From NCBI GenBank assembly GCA_963535465.1, contig CAUSWF010000001.1, forward strand, positions 112,225 through 176,224: a stretch of DNA of 64,000 nucleotides, written 5' to 3'. Origin of the DNA: CAUSWF01 sp963535465. Lineage in GTDB: Bacteria > Bacillota_I > Bacilli_A > RF39 > UBA660. Position 1 is the stretch's first letter; each line of letters starts with the position of its first letter. The notes under the pieces were generated by a model. It had not been told where the DNA came from. It did no database searches and worked only from the letters and a program-made list of their open reading frames with translations. The translations under genes were made by a program, and so were the position numbers. Shown here one piece after another: positions 25,580-34,170 of the stretch.

Positions 25580-26944
25580 CTACTTAACTGTATTATATAT
25601 TGCAAACATAGGTTGAATTATAGATACTAGTATTATTCCTACTACTACTGCTAAAAAGACAATTAGGGCTGGCTCTAATAGTGATTTCATTGTATCTATT
25701 ATGTTTTTATGTAATCCTTGGAAGTGCTTTGCCACTTTATCCATCATAGCTCCTAATTGACCAGTTTGTTCTCCTGTTACTATCATTTCATAGGCCACTA
25801 TTGGTATTGCCCATTCTCCACGGAATGCAGATGATGTTGTTTCGCCTTTTCCTAGATTTACAAGTGTCTTTCTAATTATACCTTTATATACTTCGTTATT
25901 TGTTATATTAGATAGTATTTGCATAGAGTCAGTTATGAATACTCCATGATTTAAAAGTGAAGCAAAAGTTTTAGTAAAATTAGATATTTCATTGTAAATA
26001 ATTACATTCTTTATTACTGGTATATGCATTAACATAGTTTGTACCACTTTTCTAAATTCTGAATTATTCTTATATAGATATGTAAATATTCCCATAGCTA
26101 ATATTATTAATATAATTAGAAGTGCTCCATTATTTATTAGGAAATTACTTACACCAACTATTGTTTTTGTTAGTGGTGGTAATTCTCCACCGTTTGCTTC
26201 AAACATTGCACTAAATTGAGGTACTAAATTAGTTAACATAAATACTAATACTCCATTAGCAATAATTAATACTACTACTGGATAAATCATTGCTGAAATC
26301 ATTTGTTTTTTTGTTTGCTCCATTGTTGTATAATAGTCTGCCATATCATCTAAGACTGATGGTAGGTCTCCTGTTCTTTCAGCTGTTTTTACCATGTTTA
26401 TTAATAGTGGTGGGAAATACTTTCCTTGTTTTTCTAGTGCATGAGACAAGTTTTCTCCATGAGTTAATTCATATATTAATTGTAAGAATGAATGTTTTAA
26501 AGCTGGTTTTGTTGCTTGTTTAGATAAAATTCTAACTGCATCTACTAATGGTATTCCTGCTTTTAAATATGTAGATAGTTGTGTTAGTAAAAAAGATAAT
26601 TGTCCTGCACTAATTGTACCATCTAGAAATTTTATATCTATATCGCTTTTTGATCTCTCTTCTACTTGTAAGACGGTATAACCACATGCCGTTAGAATAC
26701 TTCTTACATCGCTAGCTTCAGAAGTTTCCATTGTTCCTTTTACAATTTTGTTTAAATCATTCTTATATGTGTACTTAAATCTCTTGTAAATTTCACTTTT
26801 CTTAGTTTCTTTCTTTTCTGCTTTTTCTTCTATTACTTCATCATTTTTTGTTAAAGCATCAGGTGCTAAATCAGAAACACTTATTTCTTCCGCATTAACT
26901 TTCTTTTCTACTTTTTTGTCTTTCTTCTTACTAAATAATCCCAT
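25580..26944 (-). CDS. pilC: Type IV pilus / competence platform protein PilC (GspF family)
   Basis: A 454-residue inner-membrane platform. A charged N-terminal region of about 60 residues (KKKDKKVEKK and acidic stretches) precedes a YTYKNDLNKIVKG-type strand region. Two GspF domains follow (about 125-245 and 330-450), each with the family pattern, for example FLLTQLSTYLKAGIPLVDA and ETTSSAFRGEWAIPIVAYEM. Three membrane segments are at about 220-245, 270-292 and 425-448. It is upstream of the prepilin peptidase gene and about 14 kb from the ATPase and prepilins with which it should work. Confidence 0.94.
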   Translation of the reverse strand: MGLFSKKKDKKVEKKVNAEEISVSDLAPDALTKNDEVIEEKAEKKETKKSEIYKRFKYTYKNDLNKIVKGTMETSEASDVRSILTACGYTVLQVEERSKSDIDIKFLDGTISAGQLSFLLTQLSTYLKAGIPLVDAVRILSKQATKPALKHSFLQLIYELTHGENLSHALEKQGKYFPPLLINMVKTAERTGDLPSVLDDMADYYTTMEQTKKQMISAMIYPVVVLIIANGVLVFMLTNLVPQFSAMFEANGGELPPLTKTIVGVSNFLINNGALLIILIILAMGIFTYLYKNNSEFRKVVQTMLMHIPVIKNVIIYNEISNFTKTFASLLNHGVFITDSMQILSNITNNEVYKGIIRKTLVNLGKGETTSSAFRGEWAIPIVAYEMIVTGEQTGQLGAMMDKVAKHFQGLHKNIIDTMKSLLEPALIVFLAVVVGIILVSIIQPMFAIYNTVK

Positions 26945-27003
26945 AACATGCTCCTATTATCTATTAAAATAATATCATAATATTTAATAAATAACTAGAG
27001 AAA

Positions 27004-27026
27004 AAGAAGTATTATTGATACTTCTT
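27004..27026 (-). terminator. Terminator after tgt
   Basis: AAGAAGTAT and ATACTTCTT form a 9-bp stem with a 5-nt loop spanning the tgt stop; a T run follows on minus. Confidence 0.8.
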
Positions 27027-28118
27027 TAAAAAACTTTCTTTAAACTCTTTAAAATTGTTTTCTTTTATTGCTTTCCTTATTTCTTCCATTAATTTTATTA
27101 GGAATCTAATATTATGAATTGATAGTAGTGTTCCTCCAAGGGACTCCTTTGCCATTATTAAATGTCTTATATATGATTTAGTGTAATGTTTGCATGTGTA
27201 GCAATCACATTCTTCATCTACTTTAGTATAGTCTTCTCTAAATTTTAAGTTATGTAGATTTATTTTACCTGTTCTTGTAAAAGCTTGTCCATGTCTTGCG
27301 ATTCTAGTTGGTAGTACACAGTCAAATATGTCTATTCCTCTTTCTACGCCTTCTAATAAATCAACTGGATCTCCTACTCCCATTAGATATCTTACTTTGT
27401 CTTCTGGTAAATACTTTATTGCATAATCTATCATCTTATACATAGTAGGTTTATCTTCTCCTACTGATGTTCCTCCAATAGAATATCCATCAAAGTTCAT
27501 TTCTACTGTCTTTTTACAAGAGTACTCTCTTAAATCTTCAAACTCTCCACCTTGAACTATTCCAAATAAGGATTGATTTTCATTATTGAACACATCTTTT
27601 CCTCTTTTAGCCCATCTTAGTGTTCTTTCGACTGAGTTTTTCATATATTCATATGTTGCTGGATATGGTGGACATTCATCGAATGACATAGCAATATCTG
27701 AATCTAATTTATTTTGTATTTCTATTGATTTTTCTGGAGTTAAGAATAATGGTTTACCATCTATATGAGATTTAAAGTGTACACCTTCTTCTGTTATATC
27801 TTTTTCTTTATTTTTAGCTAAGGAAAATACTTGAAATCCACCTGAGTCAGTTAATATTGGACCATTCCAATTCATATATTTATGTAATCCACCAGCAGCA
27901 TTTACTATATCTTCTCCTGGTCTTAACCATAAATGATATGTATTTGATAAAATTATACCTGCTCCTTGGTCTTTTACCATTTCAGGTGTTAGTCCTTTTA
28001 CTGTTGCTTGTGTTCCAACAGGCATAAACATAGGAGTATCATATGTCCCATGATTGGTTTCTATTTTACCAAGTCTTGCTTTTCCATCATTTTTTATTAA
28101 AGTATATTTTATTTTCAT
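27012..28118 (-). CDS. tgt: Queuine/preQ1 tRNA-ribosyltransferase
   Basis: A 368-residue TIM-barrel enzyme that exchanges guanine 34 for preQ1 in GUN-anticodon tRNAs. Seen: MFMPVGTQATVKG and LSNTYHLWLRPG near the N-terminus, the base-binding DSGGFQVFSL, the catalytic region FDCVLPTRIARHGQAFT and the zinc site CDCYTCKHYTKSYIRH (three Cys and a late His). Length is normal. Six nt after queA, the next enzyme of queuosine synthesis. Genes for preQ1 synthesis are not in the window. Confidence 0.97.
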   Translation of the reverse strand: MKIKYTLIKNDGKARLGKIETNHGTYDTPMFMPVGTQATVKGLTPEMVKDQGAGIILSNTYHLWLRPGEDIVNAAGGLHKYMNWNGPILTDSGGFQVFSLAKNKEKDITEEGVHFKSHIDGKPLFLTPEKSIEIQNKLDSDIAMSFDECPPYPATYEYMKNSVERTLRWAKRGKDVFNNENQSLFGIVQGGEFEDLREYSCKKTVEMNFDGYSIGGTSVGEDKPTMYKMIDYAIKYLPEDKVRYLMGVGDPVDLLEGVERGIDIFDCVLPTRIARHGQAFTRTGKINLHNLKFREDYTKVDEECDCYTCKHYTKSYIRHLIMAKESLGGTLLSIHNIRFLIKLMEEIRKAIKENNFKEFKESFLKKYQ

Positions 28119-28125
28119 ACTCCTC

Positions 28126-29151
28126 CTATTTTATAAACATTGCATCTCCGAATGAGAAAAATCTATATTTATCTTCTACTGCTTTATTATAAGCTTTTAA
28201 TATATTTTCTCTTCCAGCTAGAGCTGATACTAACATAACTAGAGTTGATTTAGGTAGATGGAAATTAGTTATTAGAGAATCTATTGCTTTATAAGCATAT
28301 CCTGGATATATAAATATATCAGTCCATCCAGCACTTTCTTCAAATTGATTATGATTTTTCATAACTGTTTCTAATACTCTAGTAGATGTAGTCCCAACTG
28401 CAATTATCTTTTTATTATTTTTCTTTGTCTCATTAAGTTTTTTAGCTACTTCTTTAGACATGTTGTAATATTCACTATGCATATGATGTTTTTTTATATC
28501 ATCTACTTTTACTGGTCTAAATGTACCTAATCCAACATGTAATGTTACATAGCAAATATTAATTCCTTTTTCTTCTATTTTTTTTAATAATTCATTTGTG
28601 AAATGTAGTCCAGCAGTTGGTGCCGCAGCTGACCCTTCTTCTTTTGCATATACAGTATTATACATAGTTTTATCTTCTAGTTTTTCGTGTATATATGGAG
28701 GTAGTGGCATTGCCCCTAATGAATCCAATATTTCTAAAAATATTCCATCATAAATAAATTCAAAATGTCTTATTCCTTCATCTAGTACTTTTGTACATTT
28801 GCATTTTAATCTGCCATCTCCAAAAGATACTATTGTACCTTCTTTTACTCTTCTAGCTGGCTTTACTAATGTTTCCCAAGTATTTTCTTCTAGATTCTTT
28901 AAAAGTAATACTTCTATTAATGCGTGAGTATCAGTCTTTTCACCTAATAATCTTGCCGGTAAAACTTTTGTATTATTTAATACTAGTGTATCTCCTTTTT
29001 CTAAGTATGAAATTATGTCATAGAATTTTTTGTGTTCTATTTCTCCTGTTACTTTATCTAATACTAACAGTTTTGCTTCATCTCTTTTTTCTAATGGAGT
29101 TTGAGCAATTAGTTCTTCTGGTAAATTGTAGTCAAATAAATCTAAGTTCAT
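28126..29151 (-). CDS. queA: S-adenosylmethionine:tRNA ribosyltransferase-isomerase
   Basis: A 341-residue enzyme that converts preQ1-tRNA to epoxyqueuosine-tRNA using the ribosyl group of SAM. Seen: FDYNLPEELIAQTPLEKRD at the start, NNTKVLPARLLGEK, AAPTAGLHFT, THVGLGTFRPV-like HVGLGTFRPVKVDD, GTTSTRVLE, GWTDIFIYPGY and NFHLPKSTLVMLVSA. All family motifs are present at normal length. It lies immediately upstream of tgt; the pair is the usual arrangement and often also sits near ruvAB, as here. Confidence 0.97.
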   Translation of the reverse strand: MNLDLFDYNLPEELIAQTPLEKRDEAKLLVLDKVTGEIEHKKFYDIISYLEKGDTLVLNNTKVLPARLLGEKTDTHALIEVLLLKNLEENTWETLVKPARRVKEGTIVSFGDGRLKCKCTKVLDEGIRHFEFIYDGIFLEILDSLGAMPLPPYIHEKLEDKTMYNTVYAKEEGSAAAPTAGLHFTNELLKKIEEKGINICYVTLHVGLGTFRPVKVDDIKKHHMHSEYYNMSKEVAKKLNETKKNNKKIIAVGTTSTRVLETVMKNHNQFEESAGWTDIFIYPGYAYKAIDSLITNFHLPKSTLVMLVSALAGRENILKAYNKAVEDKYRFFSFGDAMFIK

Positions 29152-29204
29152 ACTACACCTCTTTCCGTCGTTAATTATATCAAAATTTTATATATAAAGA
29201 AAGA

Positions 29205-29226
29205 AGAAAATAGGATTCTATTTTCT
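29205..29226 (-). terminator. Terminator of the 29218-29616 gene
   Basis: AGAAAATAG and CTATTTTCT pair across a 4-nt loop overlapping the stop codon; the minus strand then reads TTCTTTCTTT. Confidence 0.6.
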
Positions 29227-29616
29227 TTTCATTCTTTTTTGATTTATAATTTTTATAACTTCTTTACTAATATCTTTTTTTATTCTTTCTTCTATATCTT
29301 TTTCTCTAATTGTTATTTCAGAAGTAGTTGCGGATAGAAGTTTCCCGTTTTGCTTTATACTATATTTTGATGAATATACTAAGTGATTATCTTTACCTTC
29401 ATATCTTGTTATGGTATTTACTAACTCTTCATTCTCATTAGTTAATTTTTCTATATATACATCATTTAATTTGTATTTTGTTCCATATAATATTTTTCTG
29501 CTATAGTTATTAATATCACTAGTTAAAAATCTATTTAAATATTTGCAATCAAATAAATATGATGCGATTATTGAAAGTGATAAATTACTTTTCAATGTTA
29601 TTCCGATATTTGCCAT
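29218..29616 (-). CDS. Hypothetical protein, paralogue of 29691-30104
   Basis: A 132-residue soluble basic protein. It aligns with the gene upstream over the N-terminal 60 residues: LS-IASYLFDCKYLNRFL here against LKNIATYIFNDDYVSDFL there, then YIEKL--ENEEL against YIEKIL-SDEEL, and a YSSKYSIKQNG strand against YSIYKYKINKNG. No signal peptide or known motif is visible. GGGAGGG precedes the ATG. A small lineage-specific family of unknown function inserted between ruvB and queA. Confidence 0.75.
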   Translation of the reverse strand: MANIGITLKSNLSLSIIASYLFDCKYLNRFLTSDINNYSRKILYGTKYKLNDVYIEKLTNENEELVNTITRYEGKDNHLVYSSKYSIKQNGKLLSATTSEITIREKDIEERIKKDISKEVIKIINQKRMKRK

Positions 29617-29690
29617 ATTCCCTCCCAGTGCATGATATTATAACATTTATTAATAAATATTGGTAGTAGTTAATTAAAAAAGATAGATTA

Positions 29691-30104
29691 CTATTTTTTT
29701 GCACTTCTTAATACTTTAACTTTATTGCTTTTATCTAATTCTTTATTTAATTCAATAGCTGTTTGTATTTTTAAAACTTCTAATTCCAATTTCTTAGGAT
29801 TTGTTTTAGTTGTAAATGTTGTTACCAATCCATTCTTATTTATTTTATATTTATATATTGAATAATACACTATATAATCTTTTCCATTTATATTATCTTT
29901 CTTTAAATGATTAGTTAATTCTTCATCACTAGATAATATTTTTTCAATATATTCTTCATTTATTGTAGAAACTTTTGTTCTTAATTTGTATTTTTTCAAA
30001 TCTTGTTTTAAAAAGTCACTTACATAATCATCGTTAAATATATATGTTGCTATATTTTTTAGTGACATATCTTTTTTTATTGCTTGTAATGTTCTTATAT
30101 CCAT
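29691..30104 (-). CDS. Hypothetical protein, paralogue of 29218-29616
   Basis: A 137-residue Lys-rich soluble protein, similar to its downstream neighbour in the order helix (IATYIFNDDYVSDFLKQDL), EYIEKILSSDEEL, a beta hairpin YIVYYSIYKYKIN and a charged C-terminal helix. It has no recognisable domain. AGGAGGG precedes the ATG. It follows ruvB by about 30 nt, so it is probably transcribed with the ruvAB genes. Confidence 0.75.
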   Translation of the reverse strand: MDIRTLQAIKKDMSLKNIATYIFNDDYVSDFLKQDLKKYKLRTKVSTINEEYIEKILSSDEELTNHLKKDNINGKDYIVYYSIYKYKINKNGLVTTFTTKTNPKKLELEVLKIQTAIELNKELDKSNKVKVLRSAKK

Positions 30105-30133
30105 ATTAACCCTCCTGATATAAAATTATATCA

Positions 30134-31111
30134 CTATTTTTTTGATATTCCTAATACTTCATATGCTTTATCTGTTGCGACTCTTCCTCGAGATGTTCTT
30201 TTTAATAGACCTTGTTGAAGAAGGAATGGTTCATATACGTCTTCTATAGTTGTTACTTCTTCTCCTATGGTGGATGCTAGGGCTTCTATTCCAACTGGTC
30301 CTCCATTAAATCTATTTATTATAGAACTTAATATTTCATAATCAGTTGCATCTAAGCCGTTTTTATCTACATGCAAACGATCTAGTGCTCTTAGAGTTAT
30401 ATCTAAGTCTATTTCTGCCATACCTTCTACTAATGCAAAATCTCTTACTCTTTTATATAATCTATTAGCAATTCTAGGTGTACCACGAGATCTTCTAGCT
30501 AATTCGAGGGAAGCTTCTTCTGTTATTGGGAATGACAAGACATTACTTGTTCTTTTTATAATATCTTTTAGTTCCTCTACTTTATAAAATTGTAGTTTTG
30601 ATGTTATCCCGAATCTATCTCTTAAAGGTGAAGATAAGTCTCCTGCACGCGTTGTTGCACCTACTAGAGTAAATGGTGGTAGAGATATTCTTATACTTCT
30701 TGATGAATCGTCTGAACCTACTACTATATCTAGTGAAAAATCTTCCATTGCACTATATAATATTTCTTCAATAAATCTTGGCATTCTATGTATTTCATCT
30801 ATAAATAATACATCACCAGGTTCAAGAGATGATAAGATTGCTGCTAAGTCACCAGGCTTTTCAATAGATGGTCCACTTGATGTTTTTATATTTACTCCCA
30901 TTTCATTTGAAATTATATTAGCCAATGTAGTTTTACCAAGTCCTGGTGGTCCATATAGTAAGACATGATCTAAAGGTTCATTTCTCATTTTAGCTGCTTC
31001 TATAAATACTTTAATATTATCTTTTACATCGCTTTGTCCAATATAGTCAGATAGGGCTATTGGTCTTATAGCTAAATCTTCTTTATTTGCGAATAATTCT
31101 TTTTCTTCCAT
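30134..31111 (-). CDS. ruvB: Holliday junction branch migration helicase RuvB
   Basis: A 325-residue AAA+ motor of the RuvAB branch migration complex. Seen: IRPIALSDYIGQ at the N-terminus, Walker A GPPGLGKTTLA, Walker B LFIDEIHRMPR, sensor 1 VGATTRAG, the arginine finger region LRDRFG and the C-terminal winged helix with GPVGIEALAS and EPFLLQQGLLKRTSRGR. Normal length. It follows ruvA by 7 nt; ATAGGAG precedes the ATG. Confidence 0.98.
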   Translation of the reverse strand: MEEKELFANKEDLAIRPIALSDYIGQSDVKDNIKVFIEAAKMRNEPLDHVLLYGPPGLGKTTLANIISNEMGVNIKTSSGPSIEKPGDLAAILSSLEPGDVLFIDEIHRMPRFIEEILYSAMEDFSLDIVVGSDDSSRSIRISLPPFTLVGATTRAGDLSSPLRDRFGITSKLQFYKVEELKDIIKRTSNVLSFPITEEASLELARRSRGTPRIANRLYKRVRDFALVEGMAEIDLDITLRALDRLHVDKNGLDATDYEILSSIINRFNGGPVGIEALASTIGEEVTTIEDVYEPFLLQQGLLKRTSRGRVATDKAYEVLGISKK

Positions 31112-31118
31112 ATGACTC

Positions 31119-31682
31119 CTATCTTAACATTAGTTTTAATGCATCTTTTACTTGATCTTCTAATTTTAGAGATGTATCTACTTTAGCAATTACAGGTTTT
31201 ATTTCTTTTTCTTTATATCCTAATCCTAGTAATACATTTTCTAATTCTTTAGATACTTCTACTTCTTTATCACTTATTCCTAATCCAATAAACTCTAGTT
31301 TGCCTTTTAAGTCTAATATTATTTGTTTAGCAAGTTTATCGCCTATTTTAGGAAACTTTTTCAAATAAAGAACATTTTCTCTTTCTATCGCATCCATTAT
31401 TCCATCGACTGATCCTGTTGCAAGTAATGGTAGCGTCATTTTAGGTCCTAGTCCTTTTACTGATATTAATTTTAAAAATAGATTCTTTTCTGACTTAGTT
31501 TTAAATCCATATAGACTATTTTCTGTTTCACCAATATTTTGATAAATATATATTTTATTTTCTAGTCCTACTTCATAGATATATGGATTAGATACATATA
31601 TTAAATACCCTATTCCATTGTTATCTAATACTATCGAATTTACTTTTTGTTCTACTACTTTTCCTATTATATAATCGTACAT
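31119..31682 (-). CDS. ruvA: Holliday junction DNA-binding protein RuvA
   Basis: A 187-residue protein that binds four-way junctions and docks RuvB. Domain I (1-62) is an OB fold ending in YQNIGETENSLYGFKTKSE; domain II has two helix-hairpin-helix motifs (SVKGLGPKMTL and FPKIGDKLAKQIILDLKGK); the short domain III (about 140-187) has the LGLGYKEKEIKP pattern and ends with DALKLMLR. Length is a little under the usual 195-205. First gene of the ruvAB unit. Confidence 0.96.
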   Translation of the reverse strand: MYDYIIGKVVEQKVNSIVLDNNGIGYLIYVSNPYIYEVGLENKIYIYQNIGETENSLYGFKTKSEKNLFLKLISVKGLGPKMTLPLLATGSVDGIMDAIERENVLYLKKFPKIGDKLAKQIILDLKGKLEFIGLGISDKEVEVSKELENVLLGLGYKEKEIKPVIAKVDTSLKLEDQVKDALKLMLR

Positions 31683-31758
31683 ATTAATCTCCTAAAATCA
31701 TTTTATAATATAAAACATATATTCGTCAAGTTGACTTATGTTATTTGTCATATAAGAA

Positions 31759-31781
31759 AAAAACTAATTAAATTAGTTTTT
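31759..31781 (-). terminator. Terminator after yebC
   Basis: AAAAACTAAT and ATTAGTTTTT form a perfect 10-bp stem with a 3-nt loop directly after the gene. Confidence 0.8.
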
Positions 31782-32502
31782 AGTCTTCTTTTAAATTATA
31801 GTATACATCTTGTACATCATCGTTGTCTTCTAATACTTCTACTAAGTTATGAACCTTTTCCTTTGACTCTTCGTCAAGTTCAACAAACATATTTGGAATG
31901 TATGTTAATTCGCATTCTAAAAATTCTTTTACTCCGGCATTTTCTAATGCATCTTTTACAGAAGTAAAGTCTTTTTGATCTGTTGTTATATGATATGTAT
32001 CATCTTCTTTTACGAAGTCTAATGCTCCTGCATCAATAGATGCCATCATCATATCATCTTCATTATATTCACCTGGTATTACTATAGAACCACGTCTTTC
32101 AAACATATATGATACAGAACCATCTGTTCCTAAGTTCCCTCCTGCTTTAGTAAATGAACTTCTTACTGTTGATGCTGTTCTATTACGATTATCTGTTAGA
32201 CAGTCTACCATAAATGCTACTCCATTTGGTCCATATCCTTCATATCTTACTGTTTCATAGTTTGCATCATTTCCTGTACCTGCTGCTTTATCTATTGCCT
32301 TTTGAATATTATCTTTAGGCATATTTTGTGCTTTAGCCTTATCTACTACTAATCTTAAAGCAGAGTTTTGAGACGGATCTGGTGAACCACCTTTAGCTGC
32401 TACCATGATTTCTTTAGCTAATTTTTGAAATACTTTTCCGCGGGCTGCATCTAATAATCCTTTTTTTCTATGTATTGTAGCCCATTTTGAATGTCCACTC
32501 AT
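31780..32502 (-). CDS. YebC/PmpR/TACO1 family protein
   Basis: A 240-residue protein with the family N-terminus MSGHSKWATIHRKKGLLDA and typical AKGGSPDPSQNSALR, PKDNIQKAIDKAAG, YEGYGPNGVAFMV and NLGTDGSVSYMF blocks. Such proteins have been described as transcription regulators and, more recently, as translation factors that relieve stalling; which applies here cannot be read from the sequence. Association with ruvA is conserved in many bacteria. A monocistronic unit with its own terminator. Confidence 0.95.
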   Translation of the reverse strand: MSGHSKWATIHRKKGLLDAARGKVFQKLAKEIMVAAKGGSPDPSQNSALRLVVDKAKAQNMPKDNIQKAIDKAAGTGNDANYETVRYEGYGPNGVAFMVDCLTDNRNRTASTVRSSFTKAGGNLGTDGSVSYMFERRGSIVIPGEYNEDDMMMASIDAGALDFVKEDDTYHITTDQKDFTSVKDALENAGVKEFLECELTYIPNMFVELDEESKEKVHNLVEVLEDNDDVQDVYYNLKED

Positions 32503-32556
32503 ATTTACCTCCGTTCGTTCTTATATTAACACAATTTTACTATATAAAACAAGAAA

Positions 32557-32572
32557 AAATGCTTAAGCATTT
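32557..32572 (-). terminator. Terminator of the HPt-like/receiver gene
   Basis: A perfect palindrome AAATGCTTAAGCATTT overlaps the stop codon and is followed by T residues on minus. Confidence 0.75.
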
Positions 32573-33372
32573 AATTTCTTTATATATAAACTTTTTTCTA
32601 CTATTCTTTTAACATCGCTTGCAGTAAATGGTTTATTTAGCATATCTACTATTTGGTAGTCAAATGCTTTTTGAACTGTTTTTTTAGCAGTATCACCTGT
32701 TAATATACTTACAGGCATTTTATTAAATAATTTATGTTCATTCATATATTCAAGTACTGAAAAGCCATCTTTTTTAGGCATATTTAAATCAAGTAAAATA
32801 CATTCTATATAACCACTGTTTTTATTAGCTTCTATTATCTTTAAAGCTTCGTCTCCATCATTTGCTCCTACTACATCATATTCATCTGCAAATACTCTTT
32901 TTACAAAGTTTCTTATAATGTTTGAATCATCTACTACTAAAATAGTTGGTCTAGTATAAGCTATAGTTTCTTCTTTTACTATTTCTGGTATTATTACTTT
33001 AGATGGATGTTTATCAGTTAATAAATACTCTCTTATTATATTTATACATTTATTAGCCTCATCCACTATATCACTATAGTGTTCTGTTATATAAAACAAG
33101 TCTCCGCTACTACTAGCAGCAGCGTGAGTTGAAGCTATATCTGATAATTCTGTAAATCCAAAATATGCTGCATCATTCATTATAGATTTAGCATATGTTG
33201 TATAGTTTCCTAAATCTTTTTTATCTTTATATTTTCCAAGCTTACTTATTTTTTCTTTGATTCCATTTAAAAATTCACCTACAGTTTTATTATATGTAGA
33301 TATATCTCCAAATAATTCTAAGCTTTTATTTATGTCTATTCCTTTAGATATCAAAAAATTTATGTCTCTCAT
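32563..33372 (-). CDS. HPt-like domain fused to a CheY-type receiver; phospho-His missing
   Basis: A 269-residue fusion. Residues 1-120 are a four-helix HPt-like domain; at the site where HPt proteins read AHSLKNDA-like, this one reads AKSIMNDAAYFGF, so the phosphorylatable His is Lys62. Residues 140-269 are an intact receiver: Asp148/Asp149 (VVDDS), phosphoacceptor Asp195 (LLDLNMPKKDG), SILTGD and LNKPF. No DNA-binding domain. I start at the ATG at 33372 because a GGAGGAAAAT site precedes it; a GTG 12 nt upstream would put that site inside the gene. Its kinase is not in the immediate vicinity. Confidence 0.85.
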   Translation of the reverse strand: MRDINFLISKGIDINKSLELFGDISTYNKTVGEFLNGIKEKISKLGKYKDKKDLGNYTTYAKSIMNDAAYFGFTELSDIASTHAAASSSGDLFYITEHYSDIVDEANKCINIIREYLLTDKHPSKVIIPEIVKEETIAYTRPTILVVDDSNIIRNFVKRVFADEYDVVGANDGDEALKIIEANKNSGYIECILLDLNMPKKDGFSVLEYMNEHKLFNKMPVSILTGDTAKKTVQKAFDYQIVDMLNKPFTASDVKRIVEKSLYIKKLNA

Positions 33373-33457
33373 ATTTTCCTCCACTGCTATATTAATAATT
33401 ATAACATAATATGCCCTATTTTTTATATAGTAAATAAATGATAATATTTTTATATAT

Positions 33458-34126
33458 TTATTTTAATTCTATTATAAATGGATAGTGATCAGATATATTT
33501 ATATCTTTTATTATTTTCTTTGTCTTTAGGATTAAACAATCTGATACAAATATATGATCTATTGCTTTATTAGTTACTGATGGTTTATATGTTTTATCAT
33601 TTGGATCAATATGTTTTATTCCTATTTCTTTTAATTTATTTATAAAGTTTATAAATACTTTATTATTTATTTTTAGATTAAAATCTCCTGTTAAAATTTT
33701 TTTATTAGAATCTTTTTTTATTAATTCATAAATAATATTTAATTGTTTTTCTTTAATATAATCATTTTCATAACTTATATGAGTATTATAAATACTTATT
33801 TTTTCATTATTATAAAATAGAATAGTCTTTGTAATTATTCTTGGTAAGAGATATGGAAAGTGTGGTAGATAATAAGTTTTGGTACTAAAATATCTGAGTT
33901 TGGTTATTATTTTATTTGATTCATTATATGGTAAAAATGATATAGGCATTCTATATTTTCCATAGAAATTATAATTTGGTAGTTTTATTTTTAATTTACT
34001 TTCTAAGTCTTTTGTTAATTCTTGTACACATAATACATCTATTTTGTAATCTTCTACAAATCTTTTTATAATTTCTGCTTTATTATATTCTTTTTTATTT
34101 TCTAAATTAAATGTTGCGACTATCAT
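33458..34126 (-). CDS. Endonuclease/exonuclease/phosphatase (EEP) family protein
   Basis: A 222-residue DNase I-like metal-dependent phosphoesterase. Seen: N-terminal FNLEN, the Mg-binding Glu in LCVQELT, TGDFNL (catalytic Asp and Asn), AIDHIFVS and the terminal SDHYPFIIEL with the catalytic Asp-His. No signal peptide, so cytoplasmic. The substrate (DNA, lipid phosphate or nucleotide-linked) cannot be told. Monocistronic; AAAGAGG precedes the ATG. Confidence 0.9.
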   Translation of the reverse strand: MIVATFNLENKKEYNKAEIIKRFVEDYKIDVLCVQELTKDLESKLKIKLPNYNFYGKYRMPISFLPYNESNKIITKLRYFSTKTYYLPHFPYLLPRIITKTILFYNNEKISIYNTHISYENDYIKEKQLNIIYELIKKDSNKKILTGDFNLKINNKVFINFINKLKEIGIKHIDPNDKTYKPSVTNKAIDHIFVSDCLILKTKKIIKDINISDHYPFIIELK

Positions 34127-34152
34127 AATACCTCTTTTTAATTATAACAAAA

Positions 34153-34170
34153 ATTAGGCGTTAACCTAAT
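34153..34170 (-). terminator. Terminator after obg
   Basis: ATTAGG and CCTAAT pair around a 6-nt loop at the obg stop codon, with a short T run on minus. Confidence 0.6.
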
